From: Brevibacterium sp. S22
GTDB lineage: Bacteria; Actinomycetota; Actinomycetes; Actinomycetales; Brevibacteriaceae
Assembly: GCF_004745485.1 (NCBI RefSeq)
Contig: NZ_RHFG01000006.1
Span: forward strand, 1-64,000
Reading direction: 5' to 3'
Length of the DNA stretch: 64,000 bases
Part shown: piece after piece, positions 51,412 to 60,975 of the stretch
Layout: each line of letters opens with the position of its first letter
Numbering within the stretch: the first letter of the stretch is position 1
Translations under genes and position numbers: made by a program
Notes under the pieces: generated by a model
Database searches by the model: none
What the model was told of the DNA's origin: nothing
Seen by the model: the letters and a program-made list of their open reading frames with translations, nothing else

Positions 51412-52455
51412 ATGACGTTGCACATGCCGGCGGAGACCGCCGCCCAGGATCGAGTCTGGATGGCGTTCCCATCCTCCGGCTACGCCCTCGGCGACACGGA
51501 GCCCGAAGCGGAGGCCGCACGTGCCACCTGGGCCGCTGTTGCCCGCGCCACCAGTGAATTCACCCCCGTCACGGTCGTCGTGACCAGTGCACAGACCGAG
51601 CATGCCAAGCGCCACCTCGGCGAGGGGATCGCGCATTCGATCACGCTCGTCAATGCCGAACTCGACGATGCGTGGATGCGCGATATCGGGCCGAGCTTCG
51701 TCGTCGACGAGGCGGGGGCGCTGCACGCAGTCGACTGGGTGTTCAACGGCTGGGGCGCCCAGGAGTGGGCGAGTTGGGATCACGATGAGCACATCGGGGA
51801 ATTCGTCGCGGACCTCGCCGGAACACCCGTGGTGTCCTCGGATCTGCGCAACGAAGGCGGCGGATTCCACGTCGACGGGAAGGGCACGGTGCTCGCGACC
51901 CGCAGCGTCCAGCTCGATCCCGGACGCAACCCGGAACTGACCGAAGCCGATGTCGAGGCCGAGTTCGCGCGCACGATCGGGGCGAAGAAGGTCATCTGGC
52001 TCGACCGCGGACTGCACCGGGACAACCAGACCTTCGGCACTCGGGGACATGTCGACATCGTCGCCACCATGCCCAGCCCCGGGGTCGTCCTCGTCCACGA
52101 TCAGCGAAATCCCGAACACCCGGACTTCGAATTCAGTCGCGCACTCAAGGAGCAGTTCGCGGCTGAGACCACGGCCGACGGCATCCCGTTCGAGGTCGTG
52201 CCGATTCCCGCCCCCGAGGTGCTGCGCGACGAGGAGGGCTGGGTCGACTACTCGTATGTCAATCATCTCGTCACCAACGGCGGGGTCATCGCATGCACCT
52301 TCGACGATCCGATGGACGCCGAGGCGGTCGCCGTGCTCGAGCGCGTCTACCCGGGCCGGAAGGTCGTCGGCGTCGATGCGCGCGAACTCTATGCTCGCGG
52401 AGGCGGAATCCACTGCATCACGCAGCAGCAGCCGAGCATCGACGATGCCCGCTGA
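51412..52455 (+). CDS. Agmatine deiminase / peptidyl-arginine deiminase family
   Basis: This 347-residue guanidino-group hydrolase converts agmatine to N-carbamoylputrescine and ammonia, by family. The active-site segments are DDAWMRDIGPSFVV, EGGGFHVDGKG, GTRGHVDIVATM and the catalytic cysteine in GGGIHCITQQQP near the C-terminus. The start is taken at 51412 (MTLHMPAET) after GAAGGGA; the frame is open upstream to 51283 through a duplicated repeat, which I regard as non-coding. Confidence 0.92.
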   Translation: MTLHMPAETAAQDRVWMAFPSSGYALGDTEPEAEAARATWAAVARATSEFTPVTVVVTSAQTEHAKRHLGEGIAHSITLVNAELDDAWMRDIGPSFVVDEAGALHAVDWVFNGWGAQEWASWDHDEHIGEFVADLAGTPVVSSDLRNEGGGFHVDGKGTVLATRSVQLDPGRNPELTEADVEAEFARTIGAKKVIWLDRGLHRDNQTFGTRGHVDIVATMPSPGVVLVHDQRNPEHPDFEFSRALKEQFAAETTADGIPFEVVPIPAPEVLRDEEGWVDYSYVNHLVTNGGVIACTFDDPMDAEAVAVLERVYPGRKVVGVDARELYARGGGIHCITQQQPSIDDAR

Positions 52456-52601
52456 GGACTGCGCGAATCCATACCCGCACGGGCCCGACACGGTATAAGC
52501 TGGGGCCGAGGGCACAATTCCCGTGCAGCTGCCACATCGTTGCCCGGACCTGTGCCGCACAGCAGAGCCGAATACGGTGACGTCTAGTTGCGAAGAGGAG
52601 C

Positions 52602-53003
52602 ATGACCATGAAGAAGAGATTGATTCTCCTGGCCGGTCTCGGAGTCGGATTCATTCTGGGATCACGCACCGGGCGCCAGAGCTACGAACGGCTGAAGGCT
52701 CAGGCTCAGGATCTGTGGACCGACCCGCGCGTCCAGGACACCGTCGAGAAGGCCAACCAGTCGATCCGCGAGAAGTCACCTGCTGTCGCCGATGCTGTGC
52801 AGACCGCGGCCGACAGGGTCAATGCCGCCGCTGCCACGAACGATCCCGTCTCCGAATTCGACGGTGACGAGGATTCGGCCGCGGCGACGACAGCGGACGG
52901 TGCGGACGAGCAAGCGCCGTCGCCGAAGGCACAGGACTCGATCGCCGACCCCGAACGTCACCTCGATGACGAAGGACCGGCGGGAGTCGCCGACGATGAC
53001 TGA
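52602..53003 (+). CDS. YtxH-like small envelope protein
   Basis: This 133-residue protein has a short N-terminal hydrophobic helix (RLILLAGLGVGFILGSRTG), the GxxLGSxxGR feature of YtxH-like proteins, a helical middle (SYERLKAQAQDLWTDPRVQD) and an acidic low-complexity tail. YtxH proteins are small stress-associated membrane proteins of unclear role. Start may be at 52602 or 52608; the ribosome site GAGGAG suits the latter. Confidence 0.75.
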   Translation: MTMKKRLILLAGLGVGFILGSRTGRQSYERLKAQAQDLWTDPRVQDTVEKANQSIREKSPAVADAVQTAADRVNAAAATNDPVSEFDGDEDSAAATTADGADEQAPSPKAQDSIADPERHLDDEGPAGVADDD

Positions 53004-53016
53004 CCGTCTGCCGCGT

Positions 53017-54513
53017 CTACAGCAGTGAGCTCGTCAGTCGGGCCACGTTCTCCAGGTACTTCTTCAGCAGCGGCCGCGCCTGCCACTCCTCGACATTGAG
53101 TTCGACGGAATTCGGTGCGTAGCGTTCGGCTTCGAGGTCGTACATGCGCTGCGTGAATTCCTTGTCGACGATGAAGAGAGTGACCTCGAGGTTCATCGCG
53201 AAGGACCGTTCGTCCATATTCGACGAGCCGATGATCGAGACGTCGTCGTCGATCATGAGGAACTTCGAGTGCAGCACCGTCGGGGCGTGATACATGAAGA
53301 TCCGAACCCCGGCCCGCACCAGTTCGTCATAGTAGGACTGCTGAGCTTTGTGGGTCAGCCAGTGGTCGCTCGTCTCACCGACGTAGAGGCGCACATCGAC
53401 ACCCGATCTGGCCTCTGTGGTCAGCGCGTGCAGCAGTGACTCATCGGGCACGAAGTACGGTGAGCAGACGACGACGCGGCGATTCGCGTTGTAGATGAGG
53501 TGGTTGAACAGGCGCAGATTGTTCTCGTCTTCGAAGCCCGGGCCGGACGGCACGACCTGAGCCTGGATGCCGCCGAATTCCGGGACTTCGAGCTCGAAGC
53601 TGTCGGGCTCCTCGAGGATCTCGTCGGTCTCCGAATACCAATCGGTGGTGAACACAGCATCGAGCTCTTCGACGACCGGACCGCGGCATTCCACCGACAG
53701 GTCCTTCCATTGGAAGCCCTTCCGGCGGTTGCGGGCCTTGTTGTAGGTGCGGTCGATGATGTTCTGCGAACCGGTGAATGCGACTTCGCCGTCGACGACG
53801 ATGATCTTGCGGTGATTGCGCAGGTCAGGCCGCTGATATTCGCCCTTCCAGGGTCGGATCGGCAGGGCTCGGCGCCAGCTGATGCCCGATGAGTCGAGCC
53901 GCTTCACCAGGTCCGAATAGCCCGGGTAGCCCAGCGATCCCACATGGTCGATGAGGATCCGCACGCTCACCCCGCGCCGATGCGCGGCCAACAGCGATTC
54001 GAGCAGCCGCCTCGTCGTGTCATCGATGGCGACGATGTAGAACTCGAAGTGGACGTACCTCTGGGCCCGGTCGACGGCCTCGGCCATCGCGTTCATGCAC
54101 TCATGGTTGTCGACGTGGAGGTCGAAGGAGTTGCCGTGGACCATCGGCAGGGCCCCGAGGTCGAAGTTGAGCTGCGCGGCGGTGCTCAGCGGTTCGGGCA
54201 TATGGTCCTTCCGCCCGAGAATCGCCTGGTGGCGGATCTGATCGCGGAAGAGGTCGTTCATCTTCGCCTGCTTGTCCCGCCGCCGCTTCGGCAGCTTCGC
54301 CGATCCCAGAAGGAGGAACGCCGCAATGCCCACATAGGGGATGAGGAAGATCGCGAGCAGCCAGCCGAGCGCGACCGAGGGTCTGCGATTGTGCGGAATC
54401 CATCCGAGCGCGATGATGCGGATGATCAAGTCGATCAACAGCAGGATGATGATCAGCCAGTTCGGCCAGGCCTGGTCGATCGTGAAGAACGGATAGATCC
54501 CGAAACTGCTCAT
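53017..54513 (-). CDS. cls: Cardiolipin synthase (phospholipase D type)
   Basis: This protein of about 498 residues has two N-terminal membrane helices (NWLIIILLLIDLIIRIIALG and VALGWLLAIFLIPYVGIAAF) and two HKD motifs: HRKIIVVDGEVAFTGSQN and HSKFLMIDDDVSIIGSSN. It condenses phosphatidylglycerol to cardiolipin at the membrane. The start is uncertain. ATG 54513, ATG 54546 and GTG 54606 are in frame and none has a clear ribosome site; 54513 gives the usual family length. Confidence 0.93.
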   Translation of the reverse strand: MSSFGIYPFFTIDQAWPNWLIIILLLIDLIIRIIALGWIPHNRRPSVALGWLLAIFLIPYVGIAAFLLLGSAKLPKRRRDKQAKMNDLFRDQIRHQAILGRKDHMPEPLSTAAQLNFDLGALPMVHGNSFDLHVDNHECMNAMAEAVDRAQRYVHFEFYIVAIDDTTRRLLESLLAAHRRGVSVRILIDHVGSLGYPGYSDLVKRLDSSGISWRRALPIRPWKGEYQRPDLRNHRKIIVVDGEVAFTGSQNIIDRTYNKARNRRKGFQWKDLSVECRGPVVEELDAVFTTDWYSETDEILEEPDSFELEVPEFGGIQAQVVPSGPGFEDENNLRLFNHLIYNANRRVVVCSPYFVPDESLLHALTTEARSGVDVRLYVGETSDHWLTHKAQQSYYDELVRAGVRIFMYHAPTVLHSKFLMIDDDVSIIGSSNMDERSFAMNLEVTLFIVDKEFTQRMYDLEAERYAPNSVELNVEEWQARPLLKKYLENVARLTSSLL

Positions 54514-54701
54514 AACTTGCCCGTTCAGCCCCGTCCTGTTCGTCATCGGTCGGGTTGTCGGCCTCAGATGGAGGATGTCAGATTGTCCCCATCGTATCCT
54601 GCTCACCCCGCGTGCACGCGGCCCACCCCGCTGTCGGTCGCCGGCTCGAGTCCGGGCATACTGGAAGATGACATCAATTGCTGAGAGCGAAGGTGCTGAT
54701 C

Positions 54702-55403
54702 GTGATTCGAGATATCAACCCCGAGGGCTCCGACCGTGCGGACACGGCCGACAGCGCGAGCCGCGGTCCCGATATCGCCGACCCCGAGTCAGTGCCGATC
54801 AGGCCCGCCGTCAGCGTGCTCATGCTCCGCGACGGGGACGAGGGACTCGAGGTCTTCGTCCAGCACCGCGTGTCGACCATGGATTTCGCCGCCGGTGTCG
54901 TCGTCTTCCCCGGCGGTCGCGTCGACCCCGTCGATTCCACGACCGCTGCCACCATCACCGTCCCCGAACCGCAGGTGCACACCTCCGCATGGTCCCGATC
55001 GACCATCGCCGAGGATGCCGAGGGCTGGCGCGTCCTGCTCGCCACCGCGGTGCGCGAGGTCGAGGAGGAGACCGGCGCGGTCCTCGATCCCGCCGGTCTC
55101 CTGCCCTGGGCGAATTGGGTGACTCCCGTGGGTCGACCCAAACGCTTCGACACGTATTTCTATACGATCGCGGCCCCGGAGCTCGACTCCGCTCACCATC
55201 AGACGACGGAAGCCCACACGAGCGAGTGGCGCTCAGTGACCGGAATCCTCACTGATGAGGGAGCCGGACGGCTGAAGCTCATGCGCCCGACATTCGTCCT
55301 GCTGCGTGAGCTCACCGAGTTCTCCACCGTCGCCGAGGCGATCGCCTCCGAGCGGATCATCGATCCAGTCCGACCGGAGTTCCCTTCCCAACGCGGTTCC
55401 TGA
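54702..55403 (+). CDS. NUDIX hydrolase (NUDT19-like)
   Basis: This 233-residue hydrolase contains RHRVSTMDFAAGVVVFPGGR-like segments and a Nudix box with REVEEETGAV. The first half of the box departs from the Gx5Ex7 consensus, as in NUDT19-type coenzyme A diphosphatases. It probably cleaves a nucleoside-diphosphate-linked compound; CoA is one candidate. GTG 54702 follows GAAGG; alternatives are GTG 54693 and TTG 54678. It is divergent from cls. Confidence 0.85.
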   Translation: MIRDINPEGSDRADTADSASRGPDIADPESVPIRPAVSVLMLRDGDEGLEVFVQHRVSTMDFAAGVVVFPGGRVDPVDSTTAATITVPEPQVHTSAWSRSTIAEDAEGWRVLLATAVREVEEETGAVLDPAGLLPWANWVTPVGRPKRFDTYFYTIAAPELDSAHHQTTEAHTSEWRSVTGILTDEGAGRLKLMRPTFVLLRELTEFSTVAEAIASERIIDPVRPEFPSQRGS

Positions 55404-55454
55404 GTTCGGACCGCCGGTCACTGCCTGCGCAGCACGATGCGCGCGAGACCGACC

Positions 55455-56366
55455 TCAGCCCTTCGCGCGGGTCTTCATCGCAGCCAGGCGGGCAGCGACG
55501 ACCTGTTTCTGTTCGTCGGTGCCCAGCAGCTCGGCGAGCGCTTCCTGTTCGGCGTCGAGTCCGGTGCTCAGCTCGGAGTCGTACGAGAGGTCGACGAGGC
55601 GTTTGGCCCACACCAGCGCCGACCGAGACTGTCCGGCGATCTGCCCGGCCAGGTCGAGAGCACGAGCGAGGGAATCCTCGACGACCTCGTCGACGAGGCC
55701 GATGCGCAGCGCTTCTTCGGCACCGATCGTATCGGCGGTGACGATGAGCTTCTTCGCCTGTGCCGGTCCGACGAGTCGCGGCAGCAGCTGAGTGCCGCAC
55801 ATATCGGGGATGATTCCCCAGTTGAGTTCCATGAGCGAGAGCTTCGCATCGGGGCCCGCCACGCGCATGTCCGCTCCCAGGGCGATCTGCAGTCCGCCGC
55901 CGAGCGCTGCCCCACGCAGAGCTGCGATGACCGGCACCTCGACCAGTGACCACACGTGCACGGCCTTCTGCGCCAGGGCCCTGGCCGAACCGAGTCGCTC
56001 TCCGACATCGACGACGGTGGCCACGGAATCCGCCGCACCCGACTCACCGGCAGCAGGGGCGTCCACGGCGGCAGTCTCAGCAGCCGCTTCCTCAGCCGAC
56101 GAGCGGGTCGCGGCCCCCGCCTCGGCGATCCGCGCGAGTTCGGTGAAGTCGAGACCCGCGCTGAAGGCACGACCGCGGCCGGACAGGACCACGGCCTTGA
56201 CCTCGGTCGCGTCCTTGAGCGCCAGCCCCGCCTCGACGAGGTCTTCGAAGACCTCTCGGGTGAGTGAATTGAGTGTGTCGGCACGGTCGATCTCGACGTG
56301 GGCGACGCCGTCGGTGATCGAGTAGACGACGGTGGAGTGCGTGGTCTGGGTCTGGGTCTGGGACAT
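55455..56366 (-). CDS. Enoyl-CoA hydratase/isomerase with Ala-rich insert
   Basis: This 303-residue crotonase-family protein starts MSQTQTQTT. It has the oxyanion-hole segments GRAFSAGLDFTELARI and ALRGAALGGGLQIALGADMR, and MELNWGIIPDMCG near the second active-site region. An insert of about 40 Ala/Glu/Ser/Thr residues lies after TELARIAEAG; normal family members are about 260 residues and lack it. The start at 56366 follows AAAGG. Separate from the MFS gene upstream by 111 bases. Confidence 0.88.
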   Translation of the reverse strand: MSQTQTQTTHSTVVYSITDGVAHVEIDRADTLNSLTREVFEDLVEAGLALKDATEVKAVVLSGRGRAFSAGLDFTELARIAEAGAATRSSAEEAAAETAAVDAPAAGESGAADSVATVVDVGERLGSARALAQKAVHVWSLVEVPVIAALRGAALGGGLQIALGADMRVAGPDAKLSLMELNWGIIPDMCGTQLLPRLVGPAQAKKLIVTADTIGAEEALRIGLVDEVVEDSLARALDLAGQIAGQSRSALVWAKRLVDLSYDSELSTGLDAEQEALAELLGTDEQKQVVAARLAAMKTRAKG

Positions 56367-56477
56367 GGGCGGACCTTTCGGTGGCGGTGCCGGCGGGGTG
56401 GCGACCGGCGTCAGCGTGGCACCGACCGGCCGGAGCCCCGGGCGAGGCAAGGCAGCCCGGAATCCCTGAACGACCGA

Positions 56478-57830
56478 TCAGTTGCGTTTCCTGAACCCTA
56501 TCGGAGCTCCAGTCAGCGTCAAGACCAAGACCGCGATCAGGGACGCCGCGCACATGCCGACGACGCCGGGCCAGGCGAAGTCGGCGAAGAGTACCGCCGA
56601 GAGCCAGGCGCCGAGGCTCGTGCCGAGGTAATACACCGTGAGGTAGATAGCCGCCGATCGGGTCGAATCCACTCCCGGACGGGCGGCGCTGGCAGCCGCG
56701 GAGGCTCCCGTGTGTCCGAGGAAGAATCCGGCGGTGAGCAGCGACATGCCGAGGATGATCACCCCGAGCGAATCGACGAGCGTCAGTCCCGCACCGGCGA
56801 GCGCGATGACCATTCCGGCCAGGGTGATCCGGGTCCGCGGATACTTCGTGGCCAGGCGTCCGTAATACGTGGTGACGACGGTGCCGACGAGATAGATGAG
56901 GAAGAACAGGGCGACCGCGCCCTCGCTCAGGTGCCACGGGTCCTGCTGCAGGCGGGTGCCGAGCATCGTGAATGATCCGCCGAAGACGATCATGCACAGG
57001 AATCCGGTGAGGTAGATCCGCCACAGTCCGCCGCCCAGTGGAATCGCGCGCCGAGGCGGCTGTGCACTCCCAGCCCCATCGTCGCCGGCAGGGTGAGTGT
57101 CACCGTCATCGCCGTCCGCGGAAGCGTCAGCGACGTCGTCGCCCGCGGTGACAGCGTCACGGTCGGCCGCCTCGGCGATGGTGGGATCCGTGTCCGTCGG
57201 CTCGGGGACGCCGGGATCCGTGTCGAGGACGGCGCGGCTGCGGGAGGTGGGGAAGAGATCGTGTCGCAGCAGCCAGACGACGATGAGGCCGAAGACCAGT
57301 GACACGACCGCGGTGAACGCGAGCCCGCCGTGCCAGCCGAGGAATTCGGAGGCCAGACCGGTGAGCAGCCTCGAACACAGTCCGCCGATCGTATTGCCGG
57401 CGATGTAGACGCCGATCGCTCCGGGCAGGGCGGCGGGCGGCAGCCGCAGGGACAGGTAGGCCATGGCCGTGGCCGGCACCGAGGCGATCGCCAACCCCTG
57501 GAGGAACCGGACGGCGATGAGCAGCTCCGGGGTCGGAGTGAAGGGAAGGACGAGCGCGAGGATCGCCGCGACGATCACTCCCGCACCGATCTGCCGGGCG
57601 TGGCCGATGCGCGGGGCGAGCATGGAGAACGGGATGAGGAAGCAGGCCATGGCCACGTTCGTCGCGGATACGGTCAGGCTCGCGGTCGGGCCGTCGATTC
57701 CGTAGGCGTCCCGGATCGCCGGCAGCAGGCCCTGGGTCTCGTAGAGGACGAGGAAGACCGAGACTCCAGCGAGGAAGACCGCTGCGACGGTGCGCCGAGT
57801 GCTCGTCGGACTCGGCTCACCTGTGCTCAT
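56478..57830 (-). CDS. MFS transporter
   Basis: This 450-residue, 12-helix major facilitator transporter resembles YnfM-like exporters (VFLVLYETQGLLPAIRDAYG; TNVAMACFLIPFSMLAPRIG). The central cytoplasmic loop is expanded by about 60 acidic low-complexity residues (Asp/Ala/Gly/Thr). The start is the ATG at 57830. No spaced ribosome site is present, but TAGCGT lies seven bases upstream (minus strand, 57843-57838), again suggesting a leaderless mRNA. Substrate unknown. Confidence 0.9.
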   Translation of the reverse strand: MSTGEPSPTSTRRTVAAVFLAGVSVFLVLYETQGLLPAIRDAYGIDGPTASLTVSATNVAMACFLIPFSMLAPRIGHARQIGAGVIVAAILALVLPFTPTPELLIAVRFLQGLAIASVPATAMAYLSLRLPPAALPGAIGVYIAGNTIGGLCSRLLTGLASEFLGWHGGLAFTAVVSLVFGLIVVWLLRHDLFPTSRSRAVLDTDPGVPEPTDTDPTIAEAADRDAVTAGDDVADASADGDDGDTHPAGDDGAGSAQPPRRAIPLGGGLWRIYLTGFLCMIVFGGSFTMLGTRLQQDPWHLSEGAVALFFLIYLVGTVVTTYYGRLATKYPRTRITLAGMVIALAGAGLTLVDSLGVIILGMSLLTAGFFLGHTGASAAASAARPGVDSTRSAAIYLTVYYLGTSLGAWLSAVLFADFAWPGVVGMCAASLIAVLVLTLTGAPIGFRKRN

Positions 57831-58048
57831 GCTCCCAACGCTATGCCTGCGACGAGCTTCGGCCCAAACGATTCCACGCTCCGGACCGTGTGAGACCGGA
57901 CACCGCGGATGCGGCGCTGAGGCCGACCGCACGGTCGCACGGTCGATCTGCTGCGCGGATGCGGAGGATAACCCCATCGCCGAGGCGGCCCGCCGCTTCA
58001 TAGGCTGAGACCATAAGTTCGACGAGCAGTGAATGGAAGACCACAGCG

Positions 58049-58525
58049 ATGACGGCGACCAGCGAGATCCCCGTACCCAGCGAAGCTCCCGCGAACCGTC
58101 CTGCCGCGTCGCTTGAGTCCCCTGTGGAACACAGTCCTGCTGCTCCCTCCCCCGCTGTCTCCGCCTCGTTCCTCGAGTCCCTCGCCCCGCTCGACGATCG
58201 TGACAGGGACGCATCCGGTAACCGCTCCTTCGTCATCACGTGGCTGCTGTCCCTGCTGCTGGGCTTCCTCGGTCTCGACCGGTTCTATACCGGCCGGTAC
58301 CGCACGGGCGCACTCAAGCTGGTCAGCCTCGGCGGGTTGGGGATCTGGTGGATCATCGATCTCGGCATCGTTCTGGCGGGCGGTCTGCGTTGTGGGCGGG
58401 GTCCGCTGCGCGGCTTCGCTCAGGACAAGGAGATCGCGTGGATCGCCACCGGATTCACCCTCATCGTCGCCTACTCGCTGCAGGTCGACGAACTGGTCGG
58501 GGCGCTGCTCACCACCCTGTTCTGA
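58049..58525 (+). CDS. TM2-domain protein
   Basis: This 158-residue protein has a disordered Pro/Ser/Ala N-terminus (about 55 residues) and a TM2 domain: ITWLLSLLLGFLGLDRFYTG, then YRTGALKLVSLGGLGIWWII and a DLG motif. A third hydrophobic segment lies at the C-terminus. TM2 proteins are of unknown function. Divergent from the MFS gene; one CGCCGAGGCGG copy lies in the promoter region (57978-57988). Confidence 0.87.
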   Translation: MTATSEIPVPSEAPANRPAASLESPVEHSPAAPSPAVSASFLESLAPLDDRDRDASGNRSFVITWLLSLLLGFLGLDRFYTGRYRTGALKLVSLGGLGIWWIIDLGIVLAGGLRCGRGPLRGFAQDKEIAWIATGFTLIVAYSLQVDELVGALLTTLF

Positions 58526-58625
58526 GTCTGCTTCCCAACGGTTCGCCGCCTCCTCAGGGCTGCCTTTCCTGAAATCTGTGCCGTCCAGGTCTACGCTCGA
58601 AGCAGGGACAGTTCAAGGAGGCACA

Positions 58626-60209
58626 ATGAAACGGCAATTCCCCATTGTCCGGATGGTCAGCGGTGACTCGGCGGGCAACAGAATCGCTGGGGTGGCGGCG
58701 GCCGTATCGGCGCTCGGGCTCGGCGCACTCGCCGCGTGGGATCTCACTCAGAAGAAGCATTCGATCCTGCGCAACTATCCGATCGCCGGACACGCCCGGT
58801 TCCTGCTGGAGTCGATCCGGCCGGAGATCCAGCAGTACTTCATCGAACGCAACTGGGACGGGCGCCCCTTCAGCCGCGACACCCGCACCACCATCTACGA
58901 ACGTGCCAAGGGCACCCACTCCGAGCACGCATTCGGCACCGAACGCGATGTCGACCGCACCGGCTACGAGGCGCTCATGCACTCGAACATGCCGATCCCC
59001 AATCCGCCCAGGCCGCCGCGAGTGCGCATCGGCGGCGACGAATGCACGCAGCCGTACGACATCTCGCTGCTCAACGTCTCGGCGATGAGCTTCGGATCTC
59101 TCAGCAACAACGCCGTCCGGGCCCTGAACAAGGGCGCGGCGATGGGCGGATTCGCCCACGACACCGGCGAAGGGTCCATTTCGCCGTATCACCGTGAACA
59201 CGGCGGTGACCTCATCTGGGAGCTCGGCACCGGTTACTTCGGTGCCCGCACCCCGGACGGCCACTTCGATCCGGAGGTCTTCGCGGAGAAGGCGCAGGAT
59301 CCGCAGGTGAAGATGACCTCGCTCAAACTCTCCCAGGGCGCGAAGCCGGGCATCGGCGGTGTGCTGCCGGGGCCGAAGGTCACCGAGGAGATCTCACAGA
59401 TCCGCGGAATCCCCGTCGGTCAGACCTGCATCAGCCCTCCCGGGCACACCGTGTTCTCGACTCCGATCGAGCTGCTCGAGTTCATCCGGAGAATGCGAGA
59501 GCTCTCCGGCGGCAAGCCCGCCGGCTTCAAACTGTGCGTGGGTTCGCGCACGGAATTCCTCGCGATGGTCAAGGCCATGGTCGAGACGAACATCCTGCCG
59601 GACTTCATCATCGTCGACGGCTCCGAAGGCGGCACGGGTGCGGCCCCGCTGGAGTTCGAGGACAATGTGGGGCTGCCGCTGACCCAGGGGCTGACGATCG
59701 TGCACAATGCGCTCGTCGGGGCGGGACTGCGCAAGAAGATCAAGGTCGGAGCCTCGGGCAAGGTCGCCACGGGCACCGACATCGTCAAACGCCTCATCCA
59801 GGGTGCGGACTTCACGAACTCCGCCCGGGCGATGATGATGGCCGTCGGCTGCATCCAGGCCCAGGCCTGTCACACCGGAAAATGCCCCGTCGGCGTCGCC
59901 ACTCAGGATCCGCGGCGAGCGCGCGCCATCGACGTGCCCACCAAGGCCGATCGTGTGCGCAACTACCACGACGGAGTCGTCGCCGAGGCGGTGCGCCTCA
60001 TGGCGTCGATGGGCGCCGCCGCGCCGGACGAACTCGAACCGACGATGCTGCGACGCAACATCTCGGCTTCCGAGTCCTGGTCGTATGCTCGCCTCTACGA
60101 TTGGCTGAAGCCCGGCGAGCTCCTCGACGACGCTCCCACGGAGTGGGCCGACGACTGGGCCACCGCCCGAGCCGACACCTTCACCATCCCCCACGGCCAC
60201 AGCCGCTGA
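58626..60209 (+). CDS. FMN-binding glutamate-synthase family protein
   Basis: This 527-residue protein matches the stand-alone GltB FMN-domain family: LNVSAMSFGSLSNNAVRALN, GFAHDTGEGSISPYHREHGG, the FMN-site DGSEGGTGAAPLEFEDNVGL, and cysteines in CIQAQACHTGKCPVGVATQD. One N-terminal helix (IAGVAAAVSALGLGALAAW) suggests membrane association. It lacks the glutaminase domain, so it is not a complete glutamate synthase; the reaction is unknown. AAGGAGG precedes the ATG, and the longer upstream frame is rejected. Confidence 0.92.
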   Translation: MKRQFPIVRMVSGDSAGNRIAGVAAAVSALGLGALAAWDLTQKKHSILRNYPIAGHARFLLESIRPEIQQYFIERNWDGRPFSRDTRTTIYERAKGTHSEHAFGTERDVDRTGYEALMHSNMPIPNPPRPPRVRIGGDECTQPYDISLLNVSAMSFGSLSNNAVRALNKGAAMGGFAHDTGEGSISPYHREHGGDLIWELGTGYFGARTPDGHFDPEVFAEKAQDPQVKMTSLKLSQGAKPGIGGVLPGPKVTEEISQIRGIPVGQTCISPPGHTVFSTPIELLEFIRRMRELSGGKPAGFKLCVGSRTEFLAMVKAMVETNILPDFIIVDGSEGGTGAAPLEFEDNVGLPLTQGLTIVHNALVGAGLRKKIKVGASGKVATGTDIVKRLIQGADFTNSARAMMMAVGCIQAQACHTGKCPVGVATQDPRRARAIDVPTKADRVRNYHDGVVAEAVRLMASMGAAAPDELEPTMLRRNISASESWSYARLYDWLKPGELLDDAPTEWADDWATARADTFTIPHGHSR

Positions 60210-60264
60210 CCCACCGGCCGGCCGCTGCGGCGCCGACCCCGATGTCCCTTCGAAAGGAATTCTC

Positions 60265-60834
60265 ATGAGCACTCTCATTCTTCTCCACTCAGCCCTGGGG
60301 CGGACGTCCGGAATGGACGCCGTCGCCGAACGCTTCGCCCTGGCCGGCCATGCCGTCCATACACCCGACGTCTACGCGGGCAAGACGTTCGACGCCGCAG
60401 AGCCGGGAGTCGCCCACGCCCAGGAGGTCGGGTTCTCGACCCTCGTGGATCGGGTGAAGGACGCATGCGAAGACCTCGGCGACGACCTCGTCTTCGGCGG
60501 ATTCTCGCTGGGGGCGGCGCTGGCACAGCAGATGGGCAAGAACGATCCGAGGGCCCGAGGAGTCCTGCTCTTCCACGGCGGCGGCTTCCCGAAGCCGACC
60601 CGCTGGCAGGCAGGGGTGCCGGTGCAGGCTCATTTCGCCGTCGATGACTCCTGGCGCACCCCCGGCACGATCGAGACCCTGATGGAATCCGCGGCAAAGG
60701 CAGGCACGCAGGCCGAATACTTCCTCTACCCCGGCGATTCCCACCTGTTCAGCGACCCGACGACCCCGGACTACCGCGAGGACAGCGCGGAACTGCTCTA
60801 CGAAAGGGCCTTGGCCTTCCTCGACCGCTTCTGA
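60265..60834 (+). CDS. Dienelactone hydrolase family protein
   Basis: This 189-residue alpha/beta hydrolase has the nucleophile elbow GGFSLGAAL, catalytic aspartate in VDDSWRTPG and histidine in YPGDSHLFSD. Serine replaces the cysteine of classical dienelactone hydrolase. It is 55 bases downstream of the FMN protein; AAAGGAA precedes the ATG. Confidence 0.9.
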   Translation: MSTLILLHSALGRTSGMDAVAERFALAGHAVHTPDVYAGKTFDAAEPGVAHAQEVGFSTLVDRVKDACEDLGDDLVFGGFSLGAALAQQMGKNDPRARGVLLFHGGGFPKPTRWQAGVPVQAHFAVDDSWRTPGTIETLMESAAKAGTQAEYFLYPGDSHLFSDPTTPDYREDSAELLYERALAFLDRF

Positions 60835-60975
60835 GCGGTCGACACTGAGTCGAGCGGTCGTCGATTCAAGCGCCTGGGAATCCCAGCGCCTGTCGGCGGT
60901 CACAAGCCAGTTCATGACGCGGTTGGCGGTCGCATGCACCCTATGACGAGGTTGGCGAGCTTTCTCAGCTCATGA
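60835..60975. repeat. Imperfect direct repeats at the SDR 3' end
   Basis: ATGACG(C/A)GG-type repeats followed by TTGGCG occur near 60915, 60943 and at the SDR gene end (60972). The final codons and stop of the SDR gene form one copy. A weak minisatellite-like array. Confidence 0.4.
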
